This document shows positions 15,163 to 23,329 of a stretch of 43,867 nucleotides of DNA, one piece after another. How positions within the stretch are numbered: position 1 is the stretch's first letter; each line of letters starts with the position of its first letter. The position numbers were made by a program, and so were the translations under genes. Where the stretch lies: NCBI GenBank assembly GCA_964568845.1, contig CAZMSC010000012.1, positions 1 to 43,867 on the forward strand. The letters are read 5' to 3'. Origin of the DNA: DTBU01 sp964568845. Its GTDB lineage: Archaea > Thermoproteota > CALKCG01 > B24. A model generated the notes under the pieces. That model was not told the DNA's origin and made no database searches. It saw nothing but the letters and a program-made list of their open reading frames with translations.

Positions 15163-16266
15163 TTGGGTAAGAAGCCTTTGGGTTTATACGTAGCGTCAAC
15201 TGGAAGAGAAAGTTTCGGTAAAACTGCTTTATGCGTAGGTCTTTCCCTTCTATTTAAAGAAGAGGGGCTTAAAGTTGGGTTTTTTAAACCCTTCGGTTGG
15301 GGCAACTTTCTATACAAGAATGTTAGGACAGATGAAGATGTCGCCTTGATGAAAGAGCTGTTGAATCTTGAAGAAGACATCCAAACGATTTCACCCGTAG
15401 TTTTAAGCTACTTTTACCTTGAGAAGCTTAACTCTATGGATAGAGGCGTGATCTTGGAGTCTATAGAGGAAAGCTTTAGGAAAGTATCTGAGGGGAAGGA
15501 TGTTGTACTCGTAGAGGCTTTACATGAATTATCCTCTGGTAAATCCGTAGGGCTTTCGACTGTTGAAATAGCTGATCGCTTAGGTTTGAGCATTCTCCTA
15601 GTATCGTCTGTTCAAAGAGATTGCGTGATAGATGATATAGTGTTCGAGAAATCATATATTGTCGGAGGCGGCGTGCAGTTCCTCGGACTTGTGATGAACA
15701 GCGTTTCCATGGGGGATTTAGATAGAGTTAAACGAGTGTATATTCCGGTTCTTGAAAAGAACGACGTGAAGATATGGGGGGTTATACCTGAAAATTCAAA
15801 TATGAAAAGTCCAACTGGCTCGGAAGTTAAGGAGCATCTTAAAGCTGAAGTTTTAACATGCGAAGAGAAGCTGGAAGACGCCCTGGTTGAAAACTATATT
15901 GTAGGCGCTATGACGCCTGATAGTGCTTTAAGGTATTTTAGAGCTACGCCTAGGAAGGCTGTGATAACTGGTGGGGATAGACCTGACATATGTCTCGTAG
16001 CCTTAGAAACTGATACCTCTCTACTGATACTCACCGGAAACCTACGTCCAAGCCCATTGGTACTCAGTAAGGCTAAAGAAAGAGGAGTGCCCGTTCTACT
16101 TGTTCCATATGATACATACACTACGGTGAATATTGTTCAGGACATAGCCGGCAAGATTAGATATGGAGATACTAAACGTATTAATTTAGCCAAGCAACTA
16201 GTGGCGGAGAACGTTAACTGGAAAGGGCTGTTGGAAGAGCTTGAAAGTAAATGTGGAAAACGCTGA
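15163..16266 (+). CDS. P-loop phosphotransacetylase-N-like protein with DRTGG domain
   Basis: A 367-residue protein. It has an N-terminal BioD/dethiobiotin-synthetase-like P-loop domain (LYVASTGRESFGKTALCVGL, about residues 6-25; GFFKPFGWG follows) and a C-terminal DRTGG domain (AVITGGDRPDICLVALETD, about 265-283; GVPVLLVPYDTYTTV). This resembles the regulatory N-terminal part of long phosphotransacetylases (COG0857) without the catalytic domain. Such stand-alone proteins often lie beside ADP-forming acyl-CoA synthetases; a regulatory or nucleotide-sensing role in acyl-CoA metabolism is an inference. The Walker A is slightly unusual (GRESFGKT). The start is TTG with GGTGGTG upstream. It is immediately downstream of acd. 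Confidence 0.75.
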   Translation: MGKKPLGLYVASTGRESFGKTALCVGLSLLFKEEGLKVGFFKPFGWGNFLYKNVRTDEDVALMKELLNLEEDIQTISPVVLSYFYLEKLNSMDRGVILESIEESFRKVSEGKDVVLVEALHELSSGKSVGLSTVEIADRLGLSILLVSSVQRDCVIDDIVFEKSYIVGGGVQFLGLVMNSVSMGDLDRVKRVYIPVLEKNDVKIWGVIPENSNMKSPTGSEVKEHLKAEVLTCEEKLEDALVENYIVGAMTPDSALRYFRATPRKAVITGGDRPDICLVALETDTSLLILTGNLRPSPLVLSKAKERGVPVLLVPYDTYTTVNIVQDIAGKIRYGDTKRINLAKQLVAENVNWKGLLEELESKCGKR

Positions 16267-16324
16267 TTGTAGAGTTTAAAACTCATAGGTAAAGTATAAT
16301 ACGAGATTCCTTCAAAAGGGAAAG

Positions 16325-16333
16325 AAATATAAG
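16325..16333 (+). promoter_or_regulatory. TATA box for rpl40e
   Basis: AAATATAAG lies about 40 bp before the L40e ATG. A start about 25 bp downstream leaves a short leader that carries GGAGG directly before the gene. Confidence 0.45.
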
Positions 16334-16371
16334 ACTGCCTACAAGTCTAGAATAGGTAAAGGAGGATTTCC

Positions 16372-16539
16372 ATGCCTATAAGAGACCCGGCTAAAAAAAC
16401 CATAGCTCAGAACAGGAGACTGTTCATTAAAATTTGCCGTACATGTGGAGCTAAAAATTCCCCAAAAGCAGAAAGATGTAGAAAGTGCCACTCATACAAC
16501 CTCAGATGGAAACATAGAGAAATTATGGGGAAGAAGTAG
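16372..16539 (+). CDS. rpl40e: Large ribosomal subunit protein eL40
   Basis: A 55-residue basic protein starting MPIRDPAKKTIAQNRRLF. It contains the L40e zinc ribbon CRTCGAKN...CRKCHS (CxxC at about residues 22-25, CxxC at about 36-39) and ends in the basic LRWKHREIMGKK. In archaea it stands alone, whereas in eukaryotes it is fused to ubiquitin. GGAGG is six bases before the ATG and a TATA element lies upstream. The gene is short and easily missed; length and all four cysteines are as expected. It is followed by tRNA-Val. Confidence 0.95.
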   Translation: MPIRDPAKKTIAQNRRLFIKICRTCGAKNSPKAERCRKCHSYNLRWKHREIMGKK

Positions 16540-16567
16540 ATTTAAAACTTAAAAATTCTAGTGTCCT

Positions 16568-16575
16568 CTATATAG
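16568..16575 (+). promoter_or_regulatory. TATA box for tRNA-Val
   Basis: CTATATAG is centred 25 bp upstream of the tRNA 5' end, the standard archaeal spacing, so the transcript probably starts at or next to the mature 5' end. Confidence 0.55.
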
Positions 16576-16596
16576 ATGAAGGTGTTTTATGATTAT

Positions 16597-16671
16597 GGGC
16601 CGGTAGTCTAGCTCGGCATGGACGCCACGCTCACACCGTGGAGATCGCCGGTTCAAATCCGGCCCGGCCCA
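16597..16671 (+). tRNA. tRNA-Val(CAC)
   Basis: A complete cloverleaf can be folded by eye. The acceptor GGGCCGG pairs with CCGGCCC. The anticodon stem CCACG/CGTGG (16625-16629 and 16637-16641) encloses the loop CTCACAC, with anticodon CAC at 16632-16634. The T arm is GCCGG-TTCAAAT-CCGGC. The discriminator is A at 16671, followed by CC then T, so the CCA tail is not fully encoded. No intron is seen. Confidence 0.95.
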
Positions 16672-16710
16672 CCTAACTTTTCATGTAGGTAAAACGCTCA
16701 TAAAATGTCT

Positions 16711-16737
16711 ATATCTGAAGTATTTGTTTTCAGATAT
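16711..16737 (+). repeat. Perfect 9-bp inverted repeat downstream of tRNA-Val
   Basis: ATATCTGAA (16711-16719) and TTCAGATAT (16729-16737) form a perfect stem with a 9-nt loop. It lies in the 282-bp gap between the tRNA and SRP19, in which I see no gene. It could be a terminator or processing hairpin for the tRNA transcript or a protein-binding site; no T-tract follows. Confidence 0.45.
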
Positions 16738-16955
16738 CCAAAGTGCTTATTCCTAGGCAGATGGATAAAAGCCGTTACAAATTCAGGGGTTACATATGGT
16801 ATGTGTAAACGATGCGTGTAGCTGGAAGATTAAAGCATCGTAAGTGCGAGGGTTGGCGATCGCGAAGATTTCATCGATCTCAGAGCTATCCTACTGGGTC
16901 TAAACTATTCTTAACGTTTAAATATGGTGATTCTACTCCGTATTTAGAGGTTTTC

Positions 16956-17282
16956 ATGAAGCTTCCGGGTAAAGCCATAGTGTGGCTCATATATTTTGAT
17001 GCCTCTGTAACTCGTAGGCTTGGGAGAAGGGTCCCACGTGAATTAGCGGTTGAAGCCCCGACTCTAGAAGAGCTTGTTAAGGCATGTAAACGGCTTAATT
17101 TGAGTTTTCAAGTGAGGGATTCTGCTAGATATCCTAGGATGTGGTGGGGGAGGAGGGGCTACGTTATAGTGGATAAATCTAAACCTAAGGGGAGGCTTCT
17201 AGAGGCGTTGGCTTTGGAAATGAAACGGTTGAGAAGTGAAAAAGATAGTTATGGAGGCGTTTTAGAAAAAACCTTAAAATAG
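16956..17282 (+). CDS. srp19: Signal recognition particle 19 kDa protein
   Basis: A 108-residue SRP19. IVWLIYFDASVTRRLGRRVP (about residues 7-26) matches the family's WPxYxDxxxTRxxGRRVP, then LAVEAPTLEELVKACKRLNL and YPRMWWGRRGYVIV. The protein binds 7S RNA helices 6 and 8 and enables SRP54 assembly. The frame can be extended upstream to an ATG at 16812, but those 48 residues are unlike the family. ATG 16956 has AGAGG five bases before it and a TATA-like TTTAAATA about 35 bp upstream, so I choose it. It is followed by Gar1 and TFB, a gene order common in archaea. Confidence 0.9.
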   Translation: MKLPGKAIVWLIYFDASVTRRLGRRVPRELAVEAPTLEELVKACKRLNLSFQVRDSARYPRMWWGRRGYVIVDKSKPKGRLLEALALEMKRLRSEKDSYGGVLEKTLK

Positions 17283-17325
17283 AAAACTTTATTTAAGCTT
17301 TCTTGATTTTTACATCCTTGTCCCC

Positions 17326-17583
17326 TTGAAAAACTCTAAAAAATCTCAGATTTTACGGATAGCTGGTAAAGTTTTCACAATTTCTAAGCAAGGCCGTATC
17401 ATAGTTAAACTTGAAGGCCCCATACCAAGGCTCGGTTTAAAGGTTTACGATAAAAACCTCAGAACTATAGGATTTGTTGTAGACGTTATAGGCAATGTTA
17501 AGTCTCCATATATTGTCGTGAGGCCTTTTGAATCTAAAGGGTTAGAGAATATCATAGGGGATAGTCTTTACCTTAAAGATTAA
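17326..17583 (+). CDS. gar1: H/ACA ribonucleoprotein subunit Gar1
   Basis: An 85-residue basic protein with the Gar1 core: GPIPRLGLKVYDKNLRTIGF (about residues 30-49), then VVDVIGNVKSPYIVVRPF (about 51-68), where G.V..PY..V is the family hallmark. Gar1 binds Cbf5 and promotes pseudouridylation guided by H/ACA RNAs. The start is TTG at 17326, 43 bp after SRP19. It lies just before TFB, as in many archaea. There is no glycine-arginine-rich tail, as expected in archaea. Confidence 0.85.
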   Translation: MKNSKKSQILRIAGKVFTISKQGRIIVKLEGPIPRLGLKVYDKNLRTIGFVVDVIGNVKSPYIVVRPFESKGLENIIGDSLYLKD

Positions 17584-17593
17584 CCCTCTTAAG

Positions 17594-18517
17594 GTGGGGG
17601 GTAGTTTGAGTGGTAGAGTGAAATGTCCCGAGTGCGGTAGTCGCGATCTTATCAGGGATCACGACTCAGGTGAAATCATATGCTCCAATTGTGGTTATGT
17701 TCTCGATGATAAGCTTCCGGATAGCGGTCCAGAGTGGAGGGCTTTTGATGACGAGCAGCGGAATAAAAGGTCTAGAGTAGGAGCGCCTACGACGTATACT
17801 ATACATGACAAAGGGCTTTCCACGATCATAGACTGGAGGCATTTTTCACATTCGATCAAGAGGATGGATCAGACGAAGGCTTTGCAGATATATAATCTTC
17901 GTAAATGGCAGAGAAGGGTTAGGCTTTCAGATTCTTCTGAGAGGAATCTTGCTTTTGCACTTACAGAGTTGAGTAAAATATCCATGTCTTTAAATACTCC
18001 AAAGCATGTCCTCGAAACGGCTTCACTAATCTACCGGAAGGCTCTTAAAAAGAGGCTTATAAGGGGTAGGAGTATTCAGGGAATAGTTGCAGCTTCAATA
18101 TACATGGCTTGTAGACTCTGCGGTTTAGCTAGAACACTGGATGAGATTTCAAAGGTAACGATGATGAATAAGCGGGAGATAGCTAGAAGCTACCGTTTCA
18201 TAGTTAAGGAGCTTAGCGAATTCATCCCCCCGGTAGATCCAATGGTATATGTATCCAGGTTTTCAAATCAATTAGGTATACAGGGGCGGACGGAGGAGAT
18301 AGCATACGATATAGTTAAAAAAGCCACGGAGCTTAGGCTCACGTGTGGCCGTGGACCCACCGGCGTGGCCGCAGCAGCTCTATACCTGGCATCTATCATA
18401 ACTGGTAATAGACGTACACAGCGGGAGGTGGCTGAGGTGGCTAACGTAACCGAAGTCACTGTGAGAAACAGGTACTCGGATATATTGAAAAACCTCGACA
18501 TAATCATCTGGGTTTGA
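17594..18517 (+). CDS. tfb: Transcription initiation factor B
   Basis: A 307-residue TFB/TFIIB. It has an N-terminal zinc ribbon (CPECGS...CSNCGY, about residues 11-32), the B-reader/linker (GPEWRAFDDEQRNKRSRVG, about 45-63) and two cyclin folds (first repeat GRSIQGIVAASIYMACRLCG; second GRGPTGVAAAALYLASIITG), ending in the helix-turn-helix (TQREVAEVANVTEVTVRNRY). It bridges TBP-TATA and RNA polymerase. The longest frame starts at GTG 17594; TTG 17606 has the G-rich AAGGTGGGG upstream and may be the real start, four residues shorter. It follows Gar1 by 10 bp. Confidence 0.95.
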   Translation: MGGSLSGRVKCPECGSRDLIRDHDSGEIICSNCGYVLDDKLPDSGPEWRAFDDEQRNKRSRVGAPTTYTIHDKGLSTIIDWRHFSHSIKRMDQTKALQIYNLRKWQRRVRLSDSSERNLAFALTELSKISMSLNTPKHVLETASLIYRKALKKRLIRGRSIQGIVAASIYMACRLCGLARTLDEISKVTMMNKREIARSYRFIVKELSEFIPPVDPMVYVSRFSNQLGIQGRTEEIAYDIVKKATELRLTCGRGPTGVAAAALYLASIITGNRRTQREVAEVANVTEVTVRNRYSDILKNLDIIIWV

Positions 18518-18573
18518 TAGAAATGTTTACTTAACCCCGTCATCTTTTATTTTTCACGTCGGAGGATAGAGCA

Positions 18574-18933
18574 TTGACGTCTAGCGGTAGGAAGCGGAGG
18601 AACATTGAGAAGCTAGCTCTGCAGATGATAAATGAAAGCGAGGACCAGGGTATTCTGCAAAGCGACTTATGGAAGCTTATAGGAGTTTCTAGTAGGGAAG
18701 GCTCTAGAATAGCGATTAGACTTGAGAAGAAGAAGCTTATAAGAAGGGAGAAGGAGTATCATTCAAAAAGATGGACCTATCGACTCTACCCGGTTAAGAA
18801 GAACAACCCACTACTACCAGTGATAGACAGCCCCTGTATAGTATGTGAAAACAACTCTAAATGTAGTGTTGAAGGCATCGTCTCCCCCCTCAACTGTAGG
18901 AAACTCATAGAGTGGGTTTTAAAGAGCGGGTGA
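18574..18933 (+). CDS. TFE-beta / RPC39-like winged-helix FeS protein
   Basis: A 119-residue protein. It has an N-terminal winged helix (ILQSDLWKLIGVSSREGSRI then AIRLEKKKLIRREK) and a C-terminal cysteine set CIVCENNSKC...VSPLNC..LIEWV (residues about 88-115). The spacing CxxCx5C...SPxNC...EW is that of the 4Fe-4S domain of archaeal TFE-beta and human RPC39. TFE-beta with TFE-alpha aids open-complex formation. The start is TTG with GGAGG upstream. It lies just after tfb, which fits a transcription role, and its end overlaps the convergent trm1 by 29 bp. TFE-beta points to a TACK or related lineage. Confidence 0.8.
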   Translation: MTSSGRKRRNIEKLALQMINESEDQGILQSDLWKLIGVSSREGSRIAIRLEKKKLIRREKEYHSKRWTYRLYPVKKNNPLLPVIDSPCIVCENNSKCSVEGIVSPLNCRKLIEWVLKSG

Positions 18934-20098
18934 TATTAATAAGCCCGTTTAAAATATCCTTTAAAGAGGCATTTGTCCTAAACCCTTTACCGTTAAAATG
19001 CGTAGGTGACGCATCGTAGCCCATTTCTATAAGCTTTTCAAGTAAAGCTTTTTTCGATGGTGGAGGTATTTTGAGGAGAGAGGCTAATTCATCTATGACG
19101 TAGTAGGTCGCACTGCTTGAGGATTCGGAAGCTATGGTTTTTAGAAGCTTACCAAGCTCTTTCTTACCGCTTAAATGCGAAGCCTCATATTCTACAACTA
19201 GTCGATTGCAAAATTCTGCATCAAAAATTTCTCCAATCCACAGTGGACCTGCCCAGTCTAACCTACTGCCGCAGTTTGAACATAAATTAACTGCTTTCTC
19301 CTCTAAAACTGTAAATCTTCTAGATAAGCAGTTGAAACAGTGGTTTAGATACCCTATTTTATTTAAAGCCTCTTCAGCCGCCGCCGTTCCATAGACTGTT
19401 TCAACGTATACTCTTATATACTGCGTCGTTCTATGGACGAGTAGCGGTTTAAGCCCTCTGTTCAGCATTGTACAGTTTCTCGCGATAAAACCCAGTAAAA
19501 TCCTCACGGCTACTTCCGGATAGTACTCCGTTTTCAACGGCTTAGACCAGTATCTTCTAAGACATGTCCTCGGATATCTTCCAGATAAGGGGGCAGTATC
19601 GGTCGCCGTTACAGCCAAAACACCTCTTCTTTTAAGGCTTAAAATAGCCGGTTGGATGAAGGGGGCTGGAGAGCCAAAAGGGTCTACATCTACTAAATCA
19701 AAACCATCCCGGCGAATATCCCTCCTCAAAAGGAGCTCTCGCGCATCTAAATTGAATACCATTGCCTTTCCAGATAGACCATTGGCGTCGAGGTTTATAC
19801 GTATGAATTCTACTGCGTTGGGGTTTAGGTCGTTTATAACAGCTTCTTTAACGCCTAAACCCTCTGCTAAAAATCTGACGCCTCTAACTCCGCATCCAGC
19901 AAGTGGATCGCAGACCCTTAAATCACCCCTCTGCTTAGAGAGAGCTCTAACGGCTAAAACGGCTATATCCCTGTTTAGAGAAGCCTCGGGATTGTAGAAA
20001 ACATGTGGCTTAGGCTTCCTCTCAGCTAACGGTTTTAATGCTTGAGGCGTTAGAAGTAGGCGTACAAGTCCTTCTCTAGTTTCAACAAGAGAGTTCAA
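18905..20098 (-). CDS. trm1: tRNA (guanine26-N2)-dimethyltransferase
   Basis: A 397-residue Trm1. It has the SAM-binding Rossmann core (VCDPLAGCGVRGVRFLAEGL, about residues 62-81; AVINDLNPNAVEFIRINLD), the catalytic VDVDPFGSPAPFI (about 137-149) and ATDTAPLSG. It also has a C-terminal zinc motif CFNCLSRR...CSNCGSRL and a winged-helix end. It methylates G26 of tRNA. The visible length fits archaeal Trm1. It overlaps the TFE-beta gene tail to tail, and lies 62 bp downstream of the G1P dehydrogenase gene on the same strand. Confidence 0.92.
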   Translation of the reverse strand: MNSLVETREGLVRLLLTPQALKPLAERKPKPHVFYNPEASLNRDIAVLAVRALSKQRGDLRVCDPLAGCGVRGVRFLAEGLGVKEAVINDLNPNAVEFIRINLDANGLSGKAMVFNLDARELLLRRDIRRDGFDLVDVDPFGSPAPFIQPAILSLKRRGVLAVTATDTAPLSGRYPRTCLRRYWSKPLKTEYYPEVAVRILLGFIARNCTMLNRGLKPLLVHRTTQYIRVYVETVYGTAAAEEALNKIGYLNHCFNCLSRRFTVLEEKAVNLCSNCGSRLDWAGPLWIGEIFDAEFCNRLVVEYEASHLSGKKELGKLLKTIASESSSSATYYVIDELASLLKIPPPSKKALLEKLIEMGYDASPTHFNGKGFRTNASLKDILNGLINITRSLKPTL

Positions 20099-20160
20099 GA
20101 ATCATACCTCTAATAAAATACATTTAAGCGAATATTCCTCGTTGCTCTTAACAGTTAGGC

Positions 20161-21252
20161 TTATATTACTTCTGTCTCAGACGCCAGTTTTTCGGCTTCA
20201 GCTTTAGTCAAACCTTTAACTCCTAGAATTGTCAACCTTTCAGGCCTTATCTTATGGGCTTTCGTAAGAGCCTCCACGACATATTCTGAGTCTATATCCA
20301 GTTGTTTAGCGTTAACGGGTGCACCGATTTTCACTAGGAGGCTTCTAATCTCCATCCAGTTAAGTTTATGTAGATATGCCATCATTATAGTCCCCAAACC
20401 ACACTGCATACCATGCTCGGCGCGTTCAAAACCGTATTTAAGTGACAGCAGGTCTAAACTGTGGCTAAACAGGTGTTCTGCGCCGCTAGCGGGTCTGCTA
20501 CTTCCAGCTATGCTCATGGAAACCCCGCTACCTATTAAAGCTTTAACTACCGTTCTAACGGCTTTCTCCCCACCCGCTCGGATAACATCTACCCCTGTTT
20601 TAATTATATTGGCTGCCATGAGCGCCATGGCCGCGGCATACTCACTATATTCTTCACCTTTGATCTTCTGAGCTAGAAGCCAGTCGTTTACCGCTATTAT
20701 TTTAGATATTAGGTCGCCGCATCCAGCGGCTAGACTTCTTCTAGAGGCATTAGATATGACTGATGTATCAGCTATTATGGCTAGAGGCGCCCTCGCCTCC
20801 GTGTACTCTGAGCCCATGTTTTCAGCCACATCCATTCTAAGTAGGAAGCTCACAACGGGAGACGCTATACCGTCGTGTGAGGCCGATGTTGGAACACTTA
20901 TGAAGGGTTTGTTAAGCCACGCCGAGGCCAGTTTAGCGACGTCTATGACCCTCCCTCCTCCAACTCCTAAGACTACGCTTGAGCCGTCTGTCTTAAGTCT
21001 TTTAGCGAGGTTTTTAACATCCATGTGTGTGACCGGGTTGGACTCCACCGTGAATGCTGAAACCTTGAAGCCGTTATCTGAAAGCATTAGGTGGACTTCT
21101 TCCGCCACCTTCTTCGTGAAGGTTGAGCCGGATACCAACTGTACCTTATTCCCGAGGGCGAGTTTTCGAATCACGTAAGGTATCTTCTTGAGGGCCTCAG
21201 CGCCCATTATTACACATCTCGGAAACTCCATGATCTCCGTTTTAAAAGACAT
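20161..21252 (-). CDS. egsA: sn-glycerol-1-phosphate dehydrogenase
   Basis: A 363-residue NAD(P)-dependent enzyme making sn-glycerol-1-phosphate from dihydroxyacetone phosphate, the first committed step of archaeal ether lipids. Visible features are VVLGVGGGRVIDVAKLA (about residues 94-110), the family motif SVPTSASHDGIASP (about 120-133), and zinc ligands in AGCGDLISK (Asp), EHLFSHSLD (His) and EHGMQCGLG (His). Its length is typical (about 350). It is followed by trm1. Its presence supports archaeal membrane chemistry. Confidence 0.95.
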   Translation of the reverse strand: MSFKTEIMEFPRCVIMGAEALKKIPYVIRKLALGNKVQLVSGSTFTKKVAEEVHLMLSDNGFKVSAFTVESNPVTHMDVKNLAKRLKTDGSSVVLGVGGGRVIDVAKLASAWLNKPFISVPTSASHDGIASPVVSFLLRMDVAENMGSEYTEARAPLAIIADTSVISNASRRSLAAGCGDLISKIIAVNDWLLAQKIKGEEYSEYAAAMALMAANIIKTGVDVIRAGGEKAVRTVVKALIGSGVSMSIAGSSRPASGAEHLFSHSLDLLSLKYGFERAEHGMQCGLGTIMMAYLHKLNWMEIRSLLVKIGAPVNAKQLDIDSEYVVEALTKAHKIRPERLTILGVKGLTKAEAEKLASETEVI

Positions 21253-21344
21253 TGCACTCTAAAGAATAATGTCTACTTAAAGGGTTTAAGTTTAACTGAA
21301 ACCGGCTTTCAAAGCGGGAAGTAAATGTGTCTTAGAAGTTTCGG

Positions 21345-22877
21345 CTATATTAACCCTATGGGTAATCCATCTCCACGGATATCCGTATATCCGGCTTTCA
21401 ATCTGTCTTTAACTTCAACTATGGCGGCTACACCCATCCTAGTGGGATAGCCCAGTTTTTTCAACTCATATCCCGCTGTAGAGTTGCCGCTATAGCCTTC
21501 TTCACACTCTATTAGGTTTGTATTTATGTCCCACTGGAACCTGGGATGCTCTATGGCTTCTTGAGGGTGAAGGTCATAGTCAGCTATGTTTGTTAGTATT
21601 TGACTGTGAAATAATGGTCTATAGTGTCCGCCTGAAATTCCAATAGCCATACGGCTTTCACCACGATCCATCAATACGGCAGAAAGCGTATGCAGAGGCT
21701 TCTTACGAGGCTCGAGTTTATTTATATGGTCTTTATCTAGGGAGAAGGAGGAGGCGCGGGAATTTAAAGTAATATTGAAGTTTGGCTCAGTAACGTAGGA
21801 GCCGAAATTATGGAAAATGCTCTGAATTGCTGCTACAATCCAACCATCGCTATCGGCTACGGCGAAAAACGTAGTATCACAATTATCGAAGCCTTTTACG
21901 GTAGTACTTAACATATTTTTCATGGTTTCGATGAATCTGTCAGACAACAGTTCGCCGACCGTTAAATCCATAAACCTCATATCGGTGACGTATCTATCTC
22001 TAATATTGTAAGCGATTCTTGCCACGTCGACTGTTATTTTGACTCGATCTATGGATTTGGAGTTGAACATCTTTAAATTGAAGTCTTCCAGAAGCTTGAG
22101 GATGTGCAATGTAGTTATCCCTTGAGTATTGGGAGGCATTTCATAAACCCTACTACCGCGGTATTCGATGGATATTGGGTCGTCAAATTCGCTTCTGTAG
22201 TCTTTGAAGTCTTCTAATTCCAACACTCCGCCGAGAGAATTAACATACTCTACAATGCTTTCAGCAATTTCACCCTCATAGAAACACCTTGGGTTGGAAC
22301 TTATCAGTTCCAAAGCCTTAGCAAGACCTTTAAGTGAAAGTACATCACCTTCACGTGGAACTTTATAACTTGTAAGATATGTTTCCCTTGAACCCTTATC
22401 TTTTACAAGTTCATCTTTAAGTCTGCTAATGGCACTGCAGAGGCTTCTAGTAGCTGGAAAGCCGTGGGCGATTTTGACTGATGGGAAGACGAGTCTACTC
22501 CATTCTAATCTCCCAAACTTCCTCCATAAATTGTATAGGCCATCAACCATTCCGGGGATGGAAATGGAATAAACGCCATGAGCTGGCATGATGGGAAGGT
22601 CTAAGCTCAACATAAAGTCTAAGGTGAGCCTTCTAGGAGCATAACCACTGCCGTTAAGGAAGTATACATGGCCATCTGGATCCATCAATAGGGCGAAAAA
22701 GTCTCCGCCAAGCCCAGAGAGGTGAGGTAATACTACGCTTAAGGAGAAGCCCATAGCCACTGTAGCGTCGACAGCGTTTCCACCATCTCTTAAAACGCTG
22801 GCACCTACCATAGAGGGTAAGGGGTGTTCAGAGGCTACGACGCCATGTAAAGAGTAAAACGGAGATTTGAAGTACAT
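21345..22877 (-). CDS. ggt: Gamma-glutamyltranspeptidase family protein
   Basis: A 510-residue Ntn-hydrolase. The N-terminal half has RDGGNAVDATVAMGFSLSVV (about residues 30-49) and LSGLGGDFFALL. The self-cleavage nucleophile is Thr335 in NCDTTFFAVADSDGWIVA (about 332-349), followed by the HNFGS substrate loop. The glutathione-binding Arg region and C-terminal ISGGHYRPLFHSQIL are present. No signal peptide is visible, so it may be cytoplasmic, unlike most bacterial enzymes. It may hydrolyse gamma-glutamyl peptides. It is 71 bp downstream of hisI on the same strand, and is probably a separate unit. Cephalosporin-acylase-like variants belong to the same family. Confidence 0.88.
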   Translation of the reverse strand: MYFKSPFYSLHGVVASEHPLPSMVGASVLRDGGNAVDATVAMGFSLSVVLPHLSGLGGDFFALLMDPDGHVYFLNGSGYAPRRLTLDFMLSLDLPIMPAHGVYSISIPGMVDGLYNLWRKFGRLEWSRLVFPSVKIAHGFPATRSLCSAISRLKDELVKDKGSRETYLTSYKVPREGDVLSLKGLAKALELISSNPRCFYEGEIAESIVEYVNSLGGVLELEDFKDYRSEFDDPISIEYRGSRVYEMPPNTQGITTLHILKLLEDFNLKMFNSKSIDRVKITVDVARIAYNIRDRYVTDMRFMDLTVGELLSDRFIETMKNMLSTTVKGFDNCDTTFFAVADSDGWIVAAIQSIFHNFGSYVTEPNFNITLNSRASSFSLDKDHINKLEPRKKPLHTLSAVLMDRGESRMAIGISGGHYRPLFHSQILTNIADYDLHPQEAIEHPRFQWDINTNLIECEEGYSGNSTAGYELKKLGYPTRMGVAAIVEVKDRLKAGYTDIRGDGLPIGLI

Positions 22878-22948
22878 GGAATAGAAGTTCTGGGAAGTTG
22901 TATTAAAACCTTTAATGGCTAATATTCATGGATCTGGGTTTTTCTGGT

Positions 22949-23329
22949 TTAGCCGTAGACTTTGTTATGGAAACAGGACTTGTAGCCTTCATGGCATGCG
23001 TGTCCAACTTGGTCGATTTTAAGCAGTACTGAGTCGCCGTCGCAGTCTACATATACTTCCTTCACAAACTGTACATGCCCAGATTCTTCACCTTTACGCC
23101 AGAGCCTTCCTCGAGATAGGCTCCAATAGTGGGCCAAACCTGTTGTCAATGTTTTTACGAAGGCTTCTTTATTCATAAATGCCACCATTAAAACTTCTCC
23201 CGTATTAGCGTCTTGAGCAACCGCTACTATGAAACCGCCGTTGTGTCTGTAGTTTAAAGTATCGGCGAGCCTTTCGGCTTCGTCAAAACTCATGGGCATA
23301 TTATTTACTCTGAGCCTTTCCTCCACCAT
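22949..23329 (-). CDS. hisI: Phosphoribosyl-AMP cyclohydrolase
   Basis: A 126-residue HisI. It has EVLMVAFMNKEAFVKTLTTG (about residues 45-64), YWSLSRGRLWRKGEESG (about 68-84), VDCDGDSVLLKID (about 93-105) carrying the Mg-binding Asp residues, and HACHEGYKSCF (about 109-119) with the zinc cysteines. It opens the ring of PR-AMP in histidine synthesis. It is not fused to HisE, which is encoded just upstream with 29 bp of overlap. Internal ATG starts at 23299 and 23293 are possible. Confidence 0.95.
   Translation of the reverse strand: MVEERLRVNNMPMSFDEAERLADTLNYRHNGGFIVAVAQDANTGEVLMVAFMNKEAFVKTLTTGLAHYWSLSRGRLWRKGEESGHVQFVKEVYVDCDGDSVLLKIDQVGHACHEGYKSCFHNKVYG

Noticed and set aside
16812..16955. 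48-residue N-terminal extension of SRP19
   Set aside because: The residues are unlike SRP19, while ATG 16956 has a ribosome binding site and a TATA-like element at a good distance.
20756..21178. 140-codon plus-strand frame
   Set aside because: It is antisense to the clear G1P dehydrogenase gene.
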